From a virus: a stretch of 64,000 bases of DNA. Position 1 is the first letter of the stretch; each line of letters opens with the position of its first letter. A program made the position numbers and the translations under genes. A model generated the notes under the pieces. That model was not told the DNA's origin and did not search any database. It saw only the letters and a list, made by a program, of their open reading frames with translations. Positions 22,301-30,864 of the stretch are shown here, piece after piece. The DNA lies in the IMG/VR virus record IMGVR_UViG_3300032315_000608, positions 1-64,000 of that record. One strand, written 5' to 3'.

Positions 22301-25300
22301 TTGCTGTAGACGGGCTGCCTGCTTTTGTAAAGCTTCCGCTGATGCTTCCGCCAAAGCTTCAAGTCTCGAAGTGGCTTCGGTAGGAATTGCAACGGGAGCT
22401 TGGTCTTTGGCTTTAGCCTTGGCATCAATCACGCGACGAATTGCTTCTCCGCGTGTGGCGGGGGGCTGGATGCCCTCGCGGGCGCGAGCTTCGCCAAGAG
22501 CTTGAGCTGAGAAAATTTCAAGAGCATTAGTCAAAGCGGCATCAAAATAAAGATCGAGTTTGCGTCGAACATTCTCCTGATTCTTTGCGTCCCGCAGAGC
22601 TGGGGTAAGCATCAGCAAGCTTTTGATCTGATCCTCGGAAGCGGCCGTCACGCCAGGGTTTTCAGAACGCTGAATGATCTCAAGTATCATTCGGCTCAGT
22701 GCGGTAGTTTGTTCTGGATTGAGACGAATGCCATCGGCATCACTTCCCTCAACCTCGGGGGCAGCGGCTAGATCTGCCCCAAGGAATTCCGCTCCATCTG
22801 CCAGCGCTTGCTCGCTTCCAACGTATTCTGCTACTGCCGCTTCGAGTTCGGCAACAGTTGCTTGCTTCTTATTAAGCTCTACAAGTTTTGCAATCTTTTC
22901 AATCGTCGACTTTGTCTTCTTATCTGTCGTTAGTTTGTCGACAGCTCTACGAGTGGAGTCAACAAGACCAGAGGATATCTCGCTTTCTTCTTCTGCAAAG
23001 CCTGTCAGCCTTCCTCGAATCGACGAATCAATTTGTCGGTTAATGTACATCTTCATGGCTTCTGGATTGTTGGAGAGTTCCCCTAGTGCATTCCAAAGAT
23101 CAACGGTTCGTCCAGGTTCGGTGCCGTACTTCCTGCTCAATAGGAGCATTACCTCGGCCAACTGTTCCCTGGCGTACAGGTCTGTCTTAGCTTTCGCACC
23201 AAGAGCATTGGCCAACTCAAATCCAATTGCACCCTGCAACGGCAAGGAGCTTTTGATGTTACCGCTCAAGAAAGCGTTGAGAGAATTCTGCAATCCGTTT
23301 GTAGCGATATAAGATTTAGCGTCAGCAAATTGTTGTTCGCGTGGTACAGATTGGTAGTACCAAGCGTCCAGAAGTTTATCTTTCACCTTGCCTTCGGGAA
23401 GAACGTCAACGAACTGCGTGACAATATTTTTTACGGCTCGGCTTTCACGAATCTCAGGGGCTGGTGATACGCGAATAACTTCGGTTGATGGTACTGGGAT
23501 TGAAACTGGTCCTCCATCTAATGAGACTGAGTTAATGATTGGTTTCTCAGGTATAATTTCTATGGCTGGAGCCGGAGAGATAACCTTGGCGAACTTATTA
23601 TATCCAGCATCGCGGAGAGCAGCGATCAGAGGTCCGGGGCTGGTATAACGTTGTCCGTTATAGTTAACCACTTCCTGTCGTTCGAATAGTCGGATGACGG
23701 CATTAGCCGTGGCTTTTGCTTCTGAGGAAGCTGTGGTCGGAACGGCTATGTTGCCCGGAATCTTGACGCGATATTGTTGATATGCTGGTTGAGGTTCGAA
23801 ACTTTGTTCGTTGCTGGTCACTTCAGCGGGTGCAGAAGTTGCCACAAAAGCTGCGACTGGCAATGACCTTCCAGCCTCTTCCATATTCTCGGCTATCTCA
23901 AGGGCTTTATTGGCAATCGCTGGAAGACTTGCCCGACCTCCGTCCATAACGGCTTGCGTTGCGGAACGGAAAAGATCGCGCTCATCAGCCGTAATAATCC
24001 CACGGCGTCGGCTAATATCGAGGGCGTCCAGCCACTCCTCTACGCCAACAGTCTTGAATAAATCATCGGCAACTGTAACTCCAAGTACGCCTTCGGTTCT
24101 TCCCTCAAGATGATTCTCAATCATGCGGTAGATTCGAAGATCGTATGAGTCAAATACGGTCGCGGCACGGGGTGCAGTTGGTGAAGTTCCCGGAGCAGGG
24201 ATGGGTCTGGCCGGAGCTTCTCCAGCTTGTACAAATTCTTTTGATGTTTTGCGAAGTGTGGAGATTGCGTCCTCGATGCTTTGACGCATTACCAAACGAT
24301 CTTTTGCGTTCGGAGCCAATCCCAATCCACGCTTGACCACTGTAGCCATGCTGTCAAACCACACACCGAGTCTAGCGAGAACAGATCTATTCTCCGATTT
24401 AATAATATCCTTGAGACGTTGAGTCGCCCGAGCAATGTCGTTTGCATTTACGGAGTTGACCTGCTCAGTAATTCCGCCCGTTAATTTTAACTGGGATAGC
24501 TGACGAATTCCTTCCATAGCAACGAAGAAAGGATCGTTCGCAAGAGCTTTAATCTTTGCTTGCGTGTCTGGGTTTGTTATGTCGGACCCTAATGTTGCGT
24601 AATACAATCTTCCAATAGCTAGTCTGGAGGCTTGAGATAATGAATCACCAATCGCAGTGAGTTCTTCGATAGGATCAAGGCCAAGCTCGCGGTAATACCG
24701 AAGCGTCTCCATGTGGATCGTTTCTTCGATCAATGCCTGGGTTATGTAAGACTTATAAGCATCGGGAGCAAGTGCGTTCCTTCCTTTTTCCAGGAGCGCG
24801 GGGTTGATTACAATGACGTCGGAATCATTATCTGACCCCACCACAACAGCTATTGGATGATTGAAATTCGGATCAAGTTTTACGTTGTAATTATGGGCTT
24901 GGCCCTTGGCGTCGCGGAACGTAATTACATTATTGTTGTAGTCTTTCCCAAGAGCCAACTTTAAAATCTCGTCTGTAGTTGCGATTTGTTCGGGAGTAGG
25001 CTCGGCTTCAGAGCGAACAGTAGCTACACGTTCTTGTGGACCAGCCGGAAATTCAGTACCTGTAGTTATAGACTCCTCATTTACGGCTCCCGATAAAACT
25101 AATTGTTTTAAGAGCCAATCCGCGTAACCAGAACCAATGTTCATTTTCTTTTGTATAAATGATTTACTAACTGTCTGTTGACCTTTTAGTAATTCCAAAG
25201 CTTGTTTAAATCTCGCTTTATCTGTTTCTCCTCTTACTCCTTGCCCCAAATTATTTATAAACTCTTCTAAGTTTTTAGTAACTCCGCTTGGTTTAACTAT

Positions 25301-28300
25301 AGTTTCTTCAGCCTTCAGCCCTTCAAACCCAGCACCTGTGGTGGCGTCCAGCAAGCGGAGCTTGGCACGCATCCGGTCAATGTTCTGTTGGTCAACTTCG
25401 GCTTTCGACTCCAAGAAAATAAGATTGGGTCGGCTGGCGCTGTCAGTACGCCATACCCTATAGATGAGCTGAACAGCTTGAATCGCGCTGACGGGTGGCG
25501 ACATAATAATCATGTCGCGAGGCTTGTCCCCGAACTTATCGTCAAGCTCAATTCCAGTGCCGCCCATTTCCTTCGTGGCGATCAGAACATCAGCTGCGTT
25601 CTCATTGAAAGCTGCGAGTGCCTGTTCCTTAGTCTGCTCTGAACCAGTGTACATCCTTGCAATTTTGAGATCAGGAGCAAGGCGAAGGATTGCCGCTTCT
25701 ACCGCGGCTGAAGTTGGGTCGACCGTTTCTCCGCGGGCATTTGTTTCAGAAACAAACCCGACATAGATAACTGGCTTACGACCTTGGCGGATAGATTGGA
25801 TGGCTCGCTTGGCCGCGGCATCAACTTTATATTCTTCTAGCGCCCGCTTCTGAGCGGCTACCAGTTTGCGTAATGATGCGATGTCGGTGTTCTGTGCGCC
25901 ACCATACATGTTCTTGATGTCTTCCAGTTGCTTAATGATTGCAGAGTCCAACGGAACATCTTGGAACTCTACATTCACACCATCCAATTTGAGGGATCGG
26001 GAACGCAGGATTCCATTCTTTACGAGTCCATCGAGATACGCTTCGAGACGATCTTGCATCTCGGCTTCGGTAACTCCGGGCGACAATGTCCAATAAGATT
26101 TCTTTCCACCCCGGAGGTATTGCTTCTCAAACCCAAGTCTTTTGATCAAGGCATCGGGCGACTCGGTGTCGAAGATACCAAGTCGTCCAAGCGAGAGAAG
26201 CTGATCGGGTGTCTCAAACGGAGTTCCAGAAGCCATCAGTACTCGACCGGCCTTCTGTGAAATCTCATTCATCAGGATCGACCAAGCGCGGCTCTTACCT
26301 TCTTGAATTGCTTTATGCAGATTTCGTCCGGAATGCTGTTCGTCAAAAATAACAACTGTCTTTGCATTCACTAACGGAAGAATTTTTTCCAAGTACTGCG
26401 AAGTGTAAGTGGAGACAACAACTTTTCCTGGCACATTCTCAATTGGAAGACCGCGACCACTCTCACCCTTACCACCACGAGCCGCGATCGGAACGCCCAT
26501 CAATCCGGCATCTTTCTCAATCGAACCGCCGATTGTGTTGAGATCCCAGTTCGGGGTAACGGCATCGGGAGCCGTCAAATAAAATACATTAAATCCTTTG
26601 TTGAGATAGTATTTGGCTGCCGCCAACAACACTCGGGTCTTGCCAGTTCCAGGACCATTAGCCAAGTAAAAAGCTTTATGCTTGGAGCTTTCCATCGTGG
26701 TGATGGCCGCCGCCGCATCTTGCTTTTGCTCTGGAGATAAGAGGCTAGTAGTTTCTGATCCGATCGGATCTAGAACTTTCTCGCTGTAAGGTTTGCCTAG
26801 CTGGTTGCGGGATTCGACGAAGGACTTGGGGATGGGGACGCCACGAGCGCGTTCAGCTCCAGGTCTCCCGACTCCGGTTGCCCCACCTGCAACAGCTCGT
26901 CCCACTTCTTCCCGCTTAACGGGAACGGTTTCTTGAGAAACTCGCTTTGTGGTGGCAGCACGTTTGGCTTCGATTTCCGCGAGCTTCTGGCGAGCTTCCT
27001 CACGTCGATCATCGGCTGTTTTGGCTTTTGGCTTGGGGGTTGGTTTAGTTGTTGGTTCTTCATATGTTCCTTCCTCGTTGGTGGTAATTCCGCTATCGGC
27101 CAGAATCTGGTCGTTGACCTTTAGCAGATTTGATCGGAAGGTGGCGGCAATATTGTTCTTTGCCGGTCCCTCTTCCATTGTTTGAGAAGCCAGATAAGGC
27201 TCCGCAAGTTTGTTTAATTTATCGACATAGTCATCGGACTGAGCTTTGGAAATGTTTCCGTCATCGAGGGCAGTCTTAAGATTGCTGTCGACCGCTTCAG
27301 CCAGTTCAGTGATACCCTCAGGAGAAAGTTTAGACTCAACTACGGAATCCATATATCCTTCAAAAGCCCGAAGGATATTAACGGAGCGGGTGCTTTGGGT
27401 TTGTTCGAGCAATGCCTTGGCGGAGGCAAGCTCTACGTCGTCAAAGAAATCATCGGCCTGTAGTTTTCGGAAGCGTTCGATTGCTGGCTGGATTTGTTTA
27501 GCAGTTAGACTTCCCTCTCGGACAATTCCTTCTGGTTCCACGACCTCTCGAACTGGAAGAGTTCCAGCTTCCTGATTCTTGCGGTATTCAGCCTGTAACG
27601 CAGAAACAAACTTCTGCTGAACCGCCGGCTTCAATGCATTGATGTTGTCGACAGTAGTTCCAATCTTAGCGGCATCTTGGGCTGTAGCTCCTTTACCGGA
27701 AGTCACGGAGTCAAACGCGAGTTTCTCGGCTTCAGTTCCTAGCGATTGCCTAAAAGGTGCTTGAAGGTTCTGGGCAAGAATGGAAAGGGCTTCTTGCCTC
27801 TGGGCTGGCGAAGGAACGTCAGAAGGATTGGCAACTTGATTGTCCACCTCTGTTGCATCGATCTGGTCGAGGGCTTCGTTGATCGCTCCGGCAACGGCGG
27901 GGTTGATTCCTTGTTCCTCGGCCAGCGTATCAGCATCGACTGCATTAACACGAAGGCCGGGAGTCTCAAGGCTAACAGCCGCGCCAAGACCAACTCCCGC
28001 GCGCATCCGAGGAACAGCCCTGCGGATAAAGTCCCGAAGTCGGCTATTAAAAATTGTGCTTAAGGAAAGATTGTTCTTGCCTTGTCTGAGTTCATACAAA
28101 AAGCTGTTGATGGTCGCGGCAGATACTTCATCGGCAATATTATATTTTTGATATCCAGCCAGCGACTTGCTCTGCAAATAAGATCTCTTACGGTTGACAT
28201 AAGCCAGAACAGTTTCGGCTGGGGTCATTATGTTGCGACCGTTCTCGTCGATCGCACCAAGACTTTGGAGCAACTCGATTGTCGCGGGATTCTTTAAGTT

Positions 28301-30829
28301 AAATACTGCACCGAGAGCCTCGCTCGAATTCTCTCGAGGATCTGGCTCTAGCTTTTGATACTTCTGGAAAGACTCGCTTTCGGGGTTGTTGATCGGGAGA
28401 ACGATATCGGGACGGGCTTCCAATTCGGGGGCCAGCTTTCCAGTTCTGGCTTCTTTCGTAGCTTCGTTCTCAAATTGCTGAACTAACTTAGATACCGACT
28501 CTTCGCCACGTACTAACCGGGCAGCCTGTCCCTCAATCTGCATGGCTTGAAGTCTTGCAAGTTGTTCCTGCATGGCGACGGCTTCATCTGCCGGGGCTTC
28601 CTTTATTTTATTTTCAAGAACATTAATTTGATCCTGAAGTTTTTTAGCATTGATCTCGGCTGGTTTCTCCTGCTCAATCAGCTCTTGGCTTTTGGCCAGT
28701 TGGCTTTCCAAGGCGACTTCATAATCGGTTGGGCCGAGATATTTTCTGGCAACTTCTTCGATGGCGTCGTCTGTTCCAGCTTTCTCCAACTCAGAATTCA
28801 TTTGGTCAATCTCGTCGGTCTCAAGACCAATCTCTTCCGCACGCAGAATAAACTGATCTTTTAACTCTTGCTTAAATTCAATCGCAGGAATCCCGTTCAT
28901 CCAATTGCCAGCGTCAGTTTTTACATTCGTTACAGAATAGGTTTTTCCGTCTTCGGACAATTCACCAATTACCCGACCCTGACTCTCAAGCCATTGAATC
29001 TTCGAAGCATTCTCTGGTGTATTAGAAAGGTTAATGGTCGTGGCACCTTTCTCAAAGACACCAATCAACTCGTTGAGTGCTGAAAGCTTTTCCTCTTCGG
29101 TTTCAGGAGCTCTAGTTTCAATCGTTGCTGGCGTACCGATTTGCCCCTCTGCTTTTGAAATCTCCTGTGTCAACATGGATTCAACCGATCCTTGCTTCGC
29201 GGATTCTACTGCTTCGTCTGCTACCTTTGTTGTCTCGGGAGTGGTTACCGTATCAAGGGAGGAACGAACATTGACAGCATCAAAAAGAGATTGAGCCTTT
29301 GGTGAGGTTAAGGATTGACGAAGTTGGGCTAGTTGTTCCGCCTTCTGTTGGTCATTAAGATTTGGATCAACTTTAATGCTCGATACTGTTTGCTCTAAAG
29401 ATTTTGCAAATCGATCGTCCGCTAATTTATATATCTTGGCTCGACGATTTGCGATAGACGCTGCCCCTATAACTCCAGGGATTGCCATTCCAAGTCCAAT
29501 ACCTCCCGATACAGCCAAGTTCTGGAGCAAAGGTTCTACGGGATCTTGACCGCGGAGGATGGCCTCAATTTCTTCTGATGCAGTTTCTCCGAGGGTGGTT
29601 CCAACTACTTTCCCCGTGCTACCAACTAAAGGCGCAAGGGCTGGAATTTTTGTGGCCAATGCTTTTGCGGCGACGTGATTGGCTAGGGCGTTATCGATCG
29701 AGTTTTCTAATTTGTTTCCAGCACCTTCGGCTAAACCCAGAACTGCACTCTCGCTGAATATGGAGGACAGACGCTGGGGGACGGTTAGATTCCGTGGGTC
29801 GCCCTCGAAAGATTGCGATGCCCCGATAGTTGCATAAGTTGCCCCTCTGGAAAGAACGGTCGGAACTTTGATAGCTTGATCTGCGATCTGGCCAGCTTTA
29901 CCCAATAGCTTTGTGGCACCGGCACCAACTCCAATAAACGAACCCACAGATCCGAGGGCCGATCCAGCCAAGGTTCCGGTCATGTAATCTTTTTGAATTG
30001 TATTGTTAATTGCGTTGGAAAGGGCGGCTCGACGGGCAACTTGGTCGGGATTGTTTTCGTCAACTATGATGTCACCGAGAGAAACAAAAGGTAGGAAGGC
30101 ATCGCCAGATTGAATTGCAAAGTTCCGCAGGCTGGCCGATCCCAATTTTTTAGAGCGATCGCTTTCAAGATCTCGAAGATAGTTTTCGGCCATTGCCAAA
30201 TTCATTCCAAGCTTCGCTGTTAGAGGTCCCGTGCCAAAAGCCATCGCTGGCTTCTCGTCTTTCGGAACGATTGACTTTCCGCTGGTTAATTCATCCTCGT
30301 AAAAATTTCCAAGCTCCAAAGCTTTAGCTGCCTGCGCTGGGTCGGTGATTGTTCCTACATAGTTTCGGGCAGCAAAACTTTTCTGCGTTGCTTCGGCTTC
30401 CTCATTTGTAATTCCAAGGCCAGCTTGCAAGTAAGCCCCCATAGTCTTTCCCACGCCAAGAAGGGCGAGCTTGGTAAGTTCACCCCAGTCGCCTTTTTTC
30501 TCTGCATCTAAAATCTTTTGGCTAGACTCAAGTGAATAGTTGCGGACGTTGTTTTGTACGTCTTGCCACGCTTGGGTGTTGAATGGAAGTTTCTTTTCTT
30601 GGAGTCGAGTCGCCAGACCACCGATAAGATCGGTTGACTGCGGGTCATCCCTAAGATCGATTAGATTTTGAGCTTGCGCGAGATTGGTGGGCGGGGCTGA
30701 AAATAAGGAGTTAATCTCCTGTTCGGGGGTAACTCCAGAAGGAGCAAACAATGCGTCGATAGCTTGTTGCTCACCCTCGGGGAGACTCGCTATATCAAGC
30801 TCTGTCTCAGGGTTAAATGGATCCGCCAT
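19346..30829 (-). CDS. Giant ejection / polyvalent protein with SF2 helicase core
   Basis: A single 3827-residue frame, last of three adjacent ejection-protein-type genes, in the place of T7 gp16 but about three times as long. Residues 1-500 are helical with hydrophobic stretches. Near 1390-1800 lies an SF2 helicase core: GPGTGKT (I), IFDEQH (II), MASGTPFET (III), QLIYRVWRTD (VI). At 1880-1925 an FtsK-gamma-like winged helix follows (SFIQKKMNIGSGYADWLLKQ). Residues 2000-2170 hold a degenerate zincin-like EETIHMET. Long coiled coils follow, and the last 600 residues carry several hydrophobic segments (about 3256-3270, 3390-3430, 3457-3475, 3530-3580). I infer injection with the genome and action on DNA in the host. 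No Shine-Dalgarno is visible. Confidence 0.8.
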   Translation of the reverse strand: MADPFNPETELDIASLPEGEQQAIDALFAPSGVTPEQEINSLFSAPPTNLAQAQNLIDLRDDPQSTDLIGGLATRLQEKKLPFNTQAWQDVQNNVRNYSLESSQKILDAEKKGDWGELTKLALLGVGKTMGAYLQAGLGITNEEAEATQKSFAARNYVGTITDPAQAAKALELGNFYEDELTSGKSIVPKDEKPAMAFGTGPLTAKLGMNLAMAENYLRDLESDRSKKLGSASLRNFAIQSGDAFLPFVSLGDIIVDENNPDQVARRAALSNAINNTIQKDYMTGTLAGSALGSVGSFIGVGAGATKLLGKAGQIADQAIKVPTVLSRGATYATIGASQSFEGDPRNLTVPQRLSSIFSESAVLGLAEGAGNKLENSIDNALANHVAAKALATKIPALAPLVGSTGKVVGTTLGETASEEIEAILRGQDPVEPLLQNLAVSGGIGLGMAIPGVIGAASIANRRAKIYKLADDRFAKSLEQTVSSIKVDPNLNDQQKAEQLAQLRQSLTSPKAQSLFDAVNVRSSLDTVTTPETTKVADEAVESAKQGSVESMLTQEISKAEGQIGTPATIETRAPETEEEKLSALNELIGVFEKGATTINLSNTPENASKIQWLESQGRVIGELSEDGKTYSVTNVKTDAGNWMNGIPAIEFKQELKDQFILRAEEIGLETDEIDQMNSELEKAGTDDAIEEVARKYLGPTDYEVALESQLAKSQELIEQEKPAEINAKKLQDQINVLENKIKEAPADEAVAMQEQLARLQAMQIEGQAARLVRGEESVSKLVQQFENEATKEARTGKLAPELEARPDIVLPINNPESESFQKYQKLEPDPRENSSEALGAVFNLKNPATIELLQSLGAIDENGRNIMTPAETVLAYVNRKRSYLQSKSLAGYQKYNIADEVSAATINSFLYELRQGKNNLSLSTIFNSRLRDFIRRAVPRMRAGVGLGAAVSLETPGLRVNAVDADTLAEEQGINPAVAGAINEALDQIDATEVDNQVANPSDVPSPAQRQEALSILAQNLQAPFRQSLGTEAEKLAFDSVTSGKGATAQDAAKIGTTVDNINALKPAVQQKFVSALQAEYRKNQEAGTLPVREVVEPEGIVREGSLTAKQIQPAIERFRKLQADDFFDDVELASAKALLEQTQSTRSVNILRAFEGYMDSVVESKLSPEGITELAEAVDSNLKTALDDGNISKAQSDDYVDKLNKLAEPYLASQTMEEGPAKNNIAATFRSNLLKVNDQILADSGITTNEEGTYEEPTTKPTPKPKAKTADDRREEARQKLAEIEAKRAATTKRVSQETVPVKREEVGRAVAGGATGVGRPGAERARGVPIPKSFVESRNQLGKPYSEKVLDPIGSETTSLLSPEQKQDAAAAITTMESSKHKAFYLANGPGTGKTRVLLAAAKYYLNKGFNVFYLTAPDAVTPNWDLNTIGGSIEKDAGLMGVPIAARGGKGESGRGLPIENVPGKVVVSTYTSQYLEKILPLVNAKTVVIFDEQHSGRNLHKAIQEGKSRAWSILMNEISQKAGRVLMASGTPFETPDQLLSLGRLGIFDTESPDALIKRLGFEKQYLRGGKKSYWTLSPGVTEAEMQDRLEAYLDGLVKNGILRSRSLKLDGVNVEFQDVPLDSAIIKQLEDIKNMYGGAQNTDIASLRKLVAAQKRALEEYKVDAAAKRAIQSIRQGRKPVIYVGFVSETNARGETVDPTSAAVEAAILRLAPDLKIARMYTGSEQTKEQALAAFNENAADVLIATKEMGGTGIELDDKFGDKPRDMIIMSPPVSAIQAVQLIYRVWRTDSASRPNLIFLESKAEVDQQNIDRMRAKLRLLDATTGAGFEGLKAEETIVKPSGVTKNLEEFINNLGQGVRGETDKARFKQALELLKGQQTVSKSFIQKKMNIGSGYADWLLKQLVLSGAVNEESITTGTEFPAGPQERVATVRSEAEPTPEQIATTDEILKLALGKDYNNNVITFRDAKGQAHNYNVKLDPNFNHPIAVVVGSDNDSDVIVINPALLEKGRNALAPDAYKSYITQALIEETIHMETLRYYRELGLDPIEELTAIGDSLSQASRLAIGRLYYATLGSDITNPDTQAKIKALANDPFFVAMEGIRQLSQLKLTGGITEQVNSVNANDIARATQRLKDIIKSENRSVLARLGVWFDSMATVVKRGLGLAPNAKDRLVMRQSIEDAISTLRKTSKEFVQAGEAPARPIPAPGTSPTAPRAATVFDSYDLRIYRMIENHLEGRTEGVLGVTVADDLFKTVGVEEWLDALDISRRRGIITADERDLFRSATQAVMDGGRASLPAIANKALEIAENMEEAGRSLPVAAFVATSAPAEVTSNEQSFEPQPAYQQYRVKIPGNIAVPTTASSEAKATANAVIRLFERQEVVNYNGQRYTSPGPLIAALRDAGYNKFAKVISPAPAIEIIPEKPIINSVSLDGGPVSIPVPSTEVIRVSPAPEIRESRAVKNIVTQFVDVLPEGKVKDKLLDAWYYQSVPREQQFADAKSYIATNGLQNSLNAFLSGNIKSSLPLQGAIGFELANALGAKAKTDLYAREQLAEVMLLLSRKYGTEPGRTVDLWNALGELSNNPEAMKMYINRQIDSSIRGRLTGFAEEESEISSGLVDSTRRAVDKLTTDKKTKSTIEKIAKLVELNKKQATVAELEAAVAEYVGSEQALADGAEFLGADLAAAPEVEGSDADGIRLNPEQTTALSRMILEIIQRSENPGVTAASEDQIKSLLMLTPALRDAKNQENVRRKLDLYFDAALTNALEIFSAQALGEARAREGIQPPATRGEAIRRVIDAKAKAKDQAPVAIPTEATSRLEALAEASAEALQKQAARLQQEPKKKDQLEEFAARIRRLIAQRTKEQGGLQPTYTPEPKPTEAEVLRDRIEKYPDVMEFIDNVRDSLKEVYSEEELAGLEPFIDEAFGRPFTVSSLKQAVRSLESIGGPQTNIRGLIRSSKGDIMDFENKLGALLTQNTTLDEAQKKEVTDFLREGLTDLIAKERKLELERIKKRFDAKKERKTRKMRSALDRLIEATNLGVLNDSEVFAQMHSQLGLPELKEEERKKLNKLIEDLPLYPVGMIRNKKISEMYQYVKLVSPQLWGELLVNYQTSNLLAGVGTIGINAWSSSMSNQLNAAILAAVGAMKGVRGDKARAKAYRDAAIALNSAIFAGEKPALNAAANVFFNGDYSNIQDALTQELGGVNIWEAIVKQGEDYRAGKPGAVQPELPVNVFGQEYRIPLDSKYLSSKYGALAPFIFFGRAMAAGDAINKISSRKMYEIAEATNIAIAQGLQTNDEIETEVARLLNQSPEARKRAEAKAASEAKEFNLTPEQQSLRVEEILEQGRPDEESVKNLTEKAKTFAAQSTYTNNFEGWFGLLADGLTSISAKAWPLRLFIKFLKTGSSLANEVLNFLPAISTIRLYRGSAAMLKDTKYYRPPPVPGTVEHDLMLGKMNAGYAITIGLLFLLKDAMSGEDDPYFNIHFKGPTDPAQREAFFAAGGKLRSIQLGRFSEGKPSFFSFEGFPVGLSGPLLLAGAITESIRYEKRSVAESILLGGATGALLAMYGVLDMAALSGIRQIMSLTSPGVGQRDAKGIMTNLSKTMGNVAGGLIPGYATLRDFEQVFNGIYGSPSARPYQENFLSTFAQSVPFASKVGRPDLDFLGGNTKTQVANTIPFLRRLTTTGVDSKAYDNGDRTPQAIHDKLISMFASKRSSLDWDAGPLKDFAMAEMIQDAQAKGEQLTQDDFYNLKRELSTDEKYEWMMRAGPVIQEQLSQVIPQLEAMSPGQFREATRAIVNPIKKAILYQVLLEKNQEGILYPERQ

Positions 30830-30864
30830 GGCTGGTATAATTCAAGGGATTATTCAGCCGTTCG

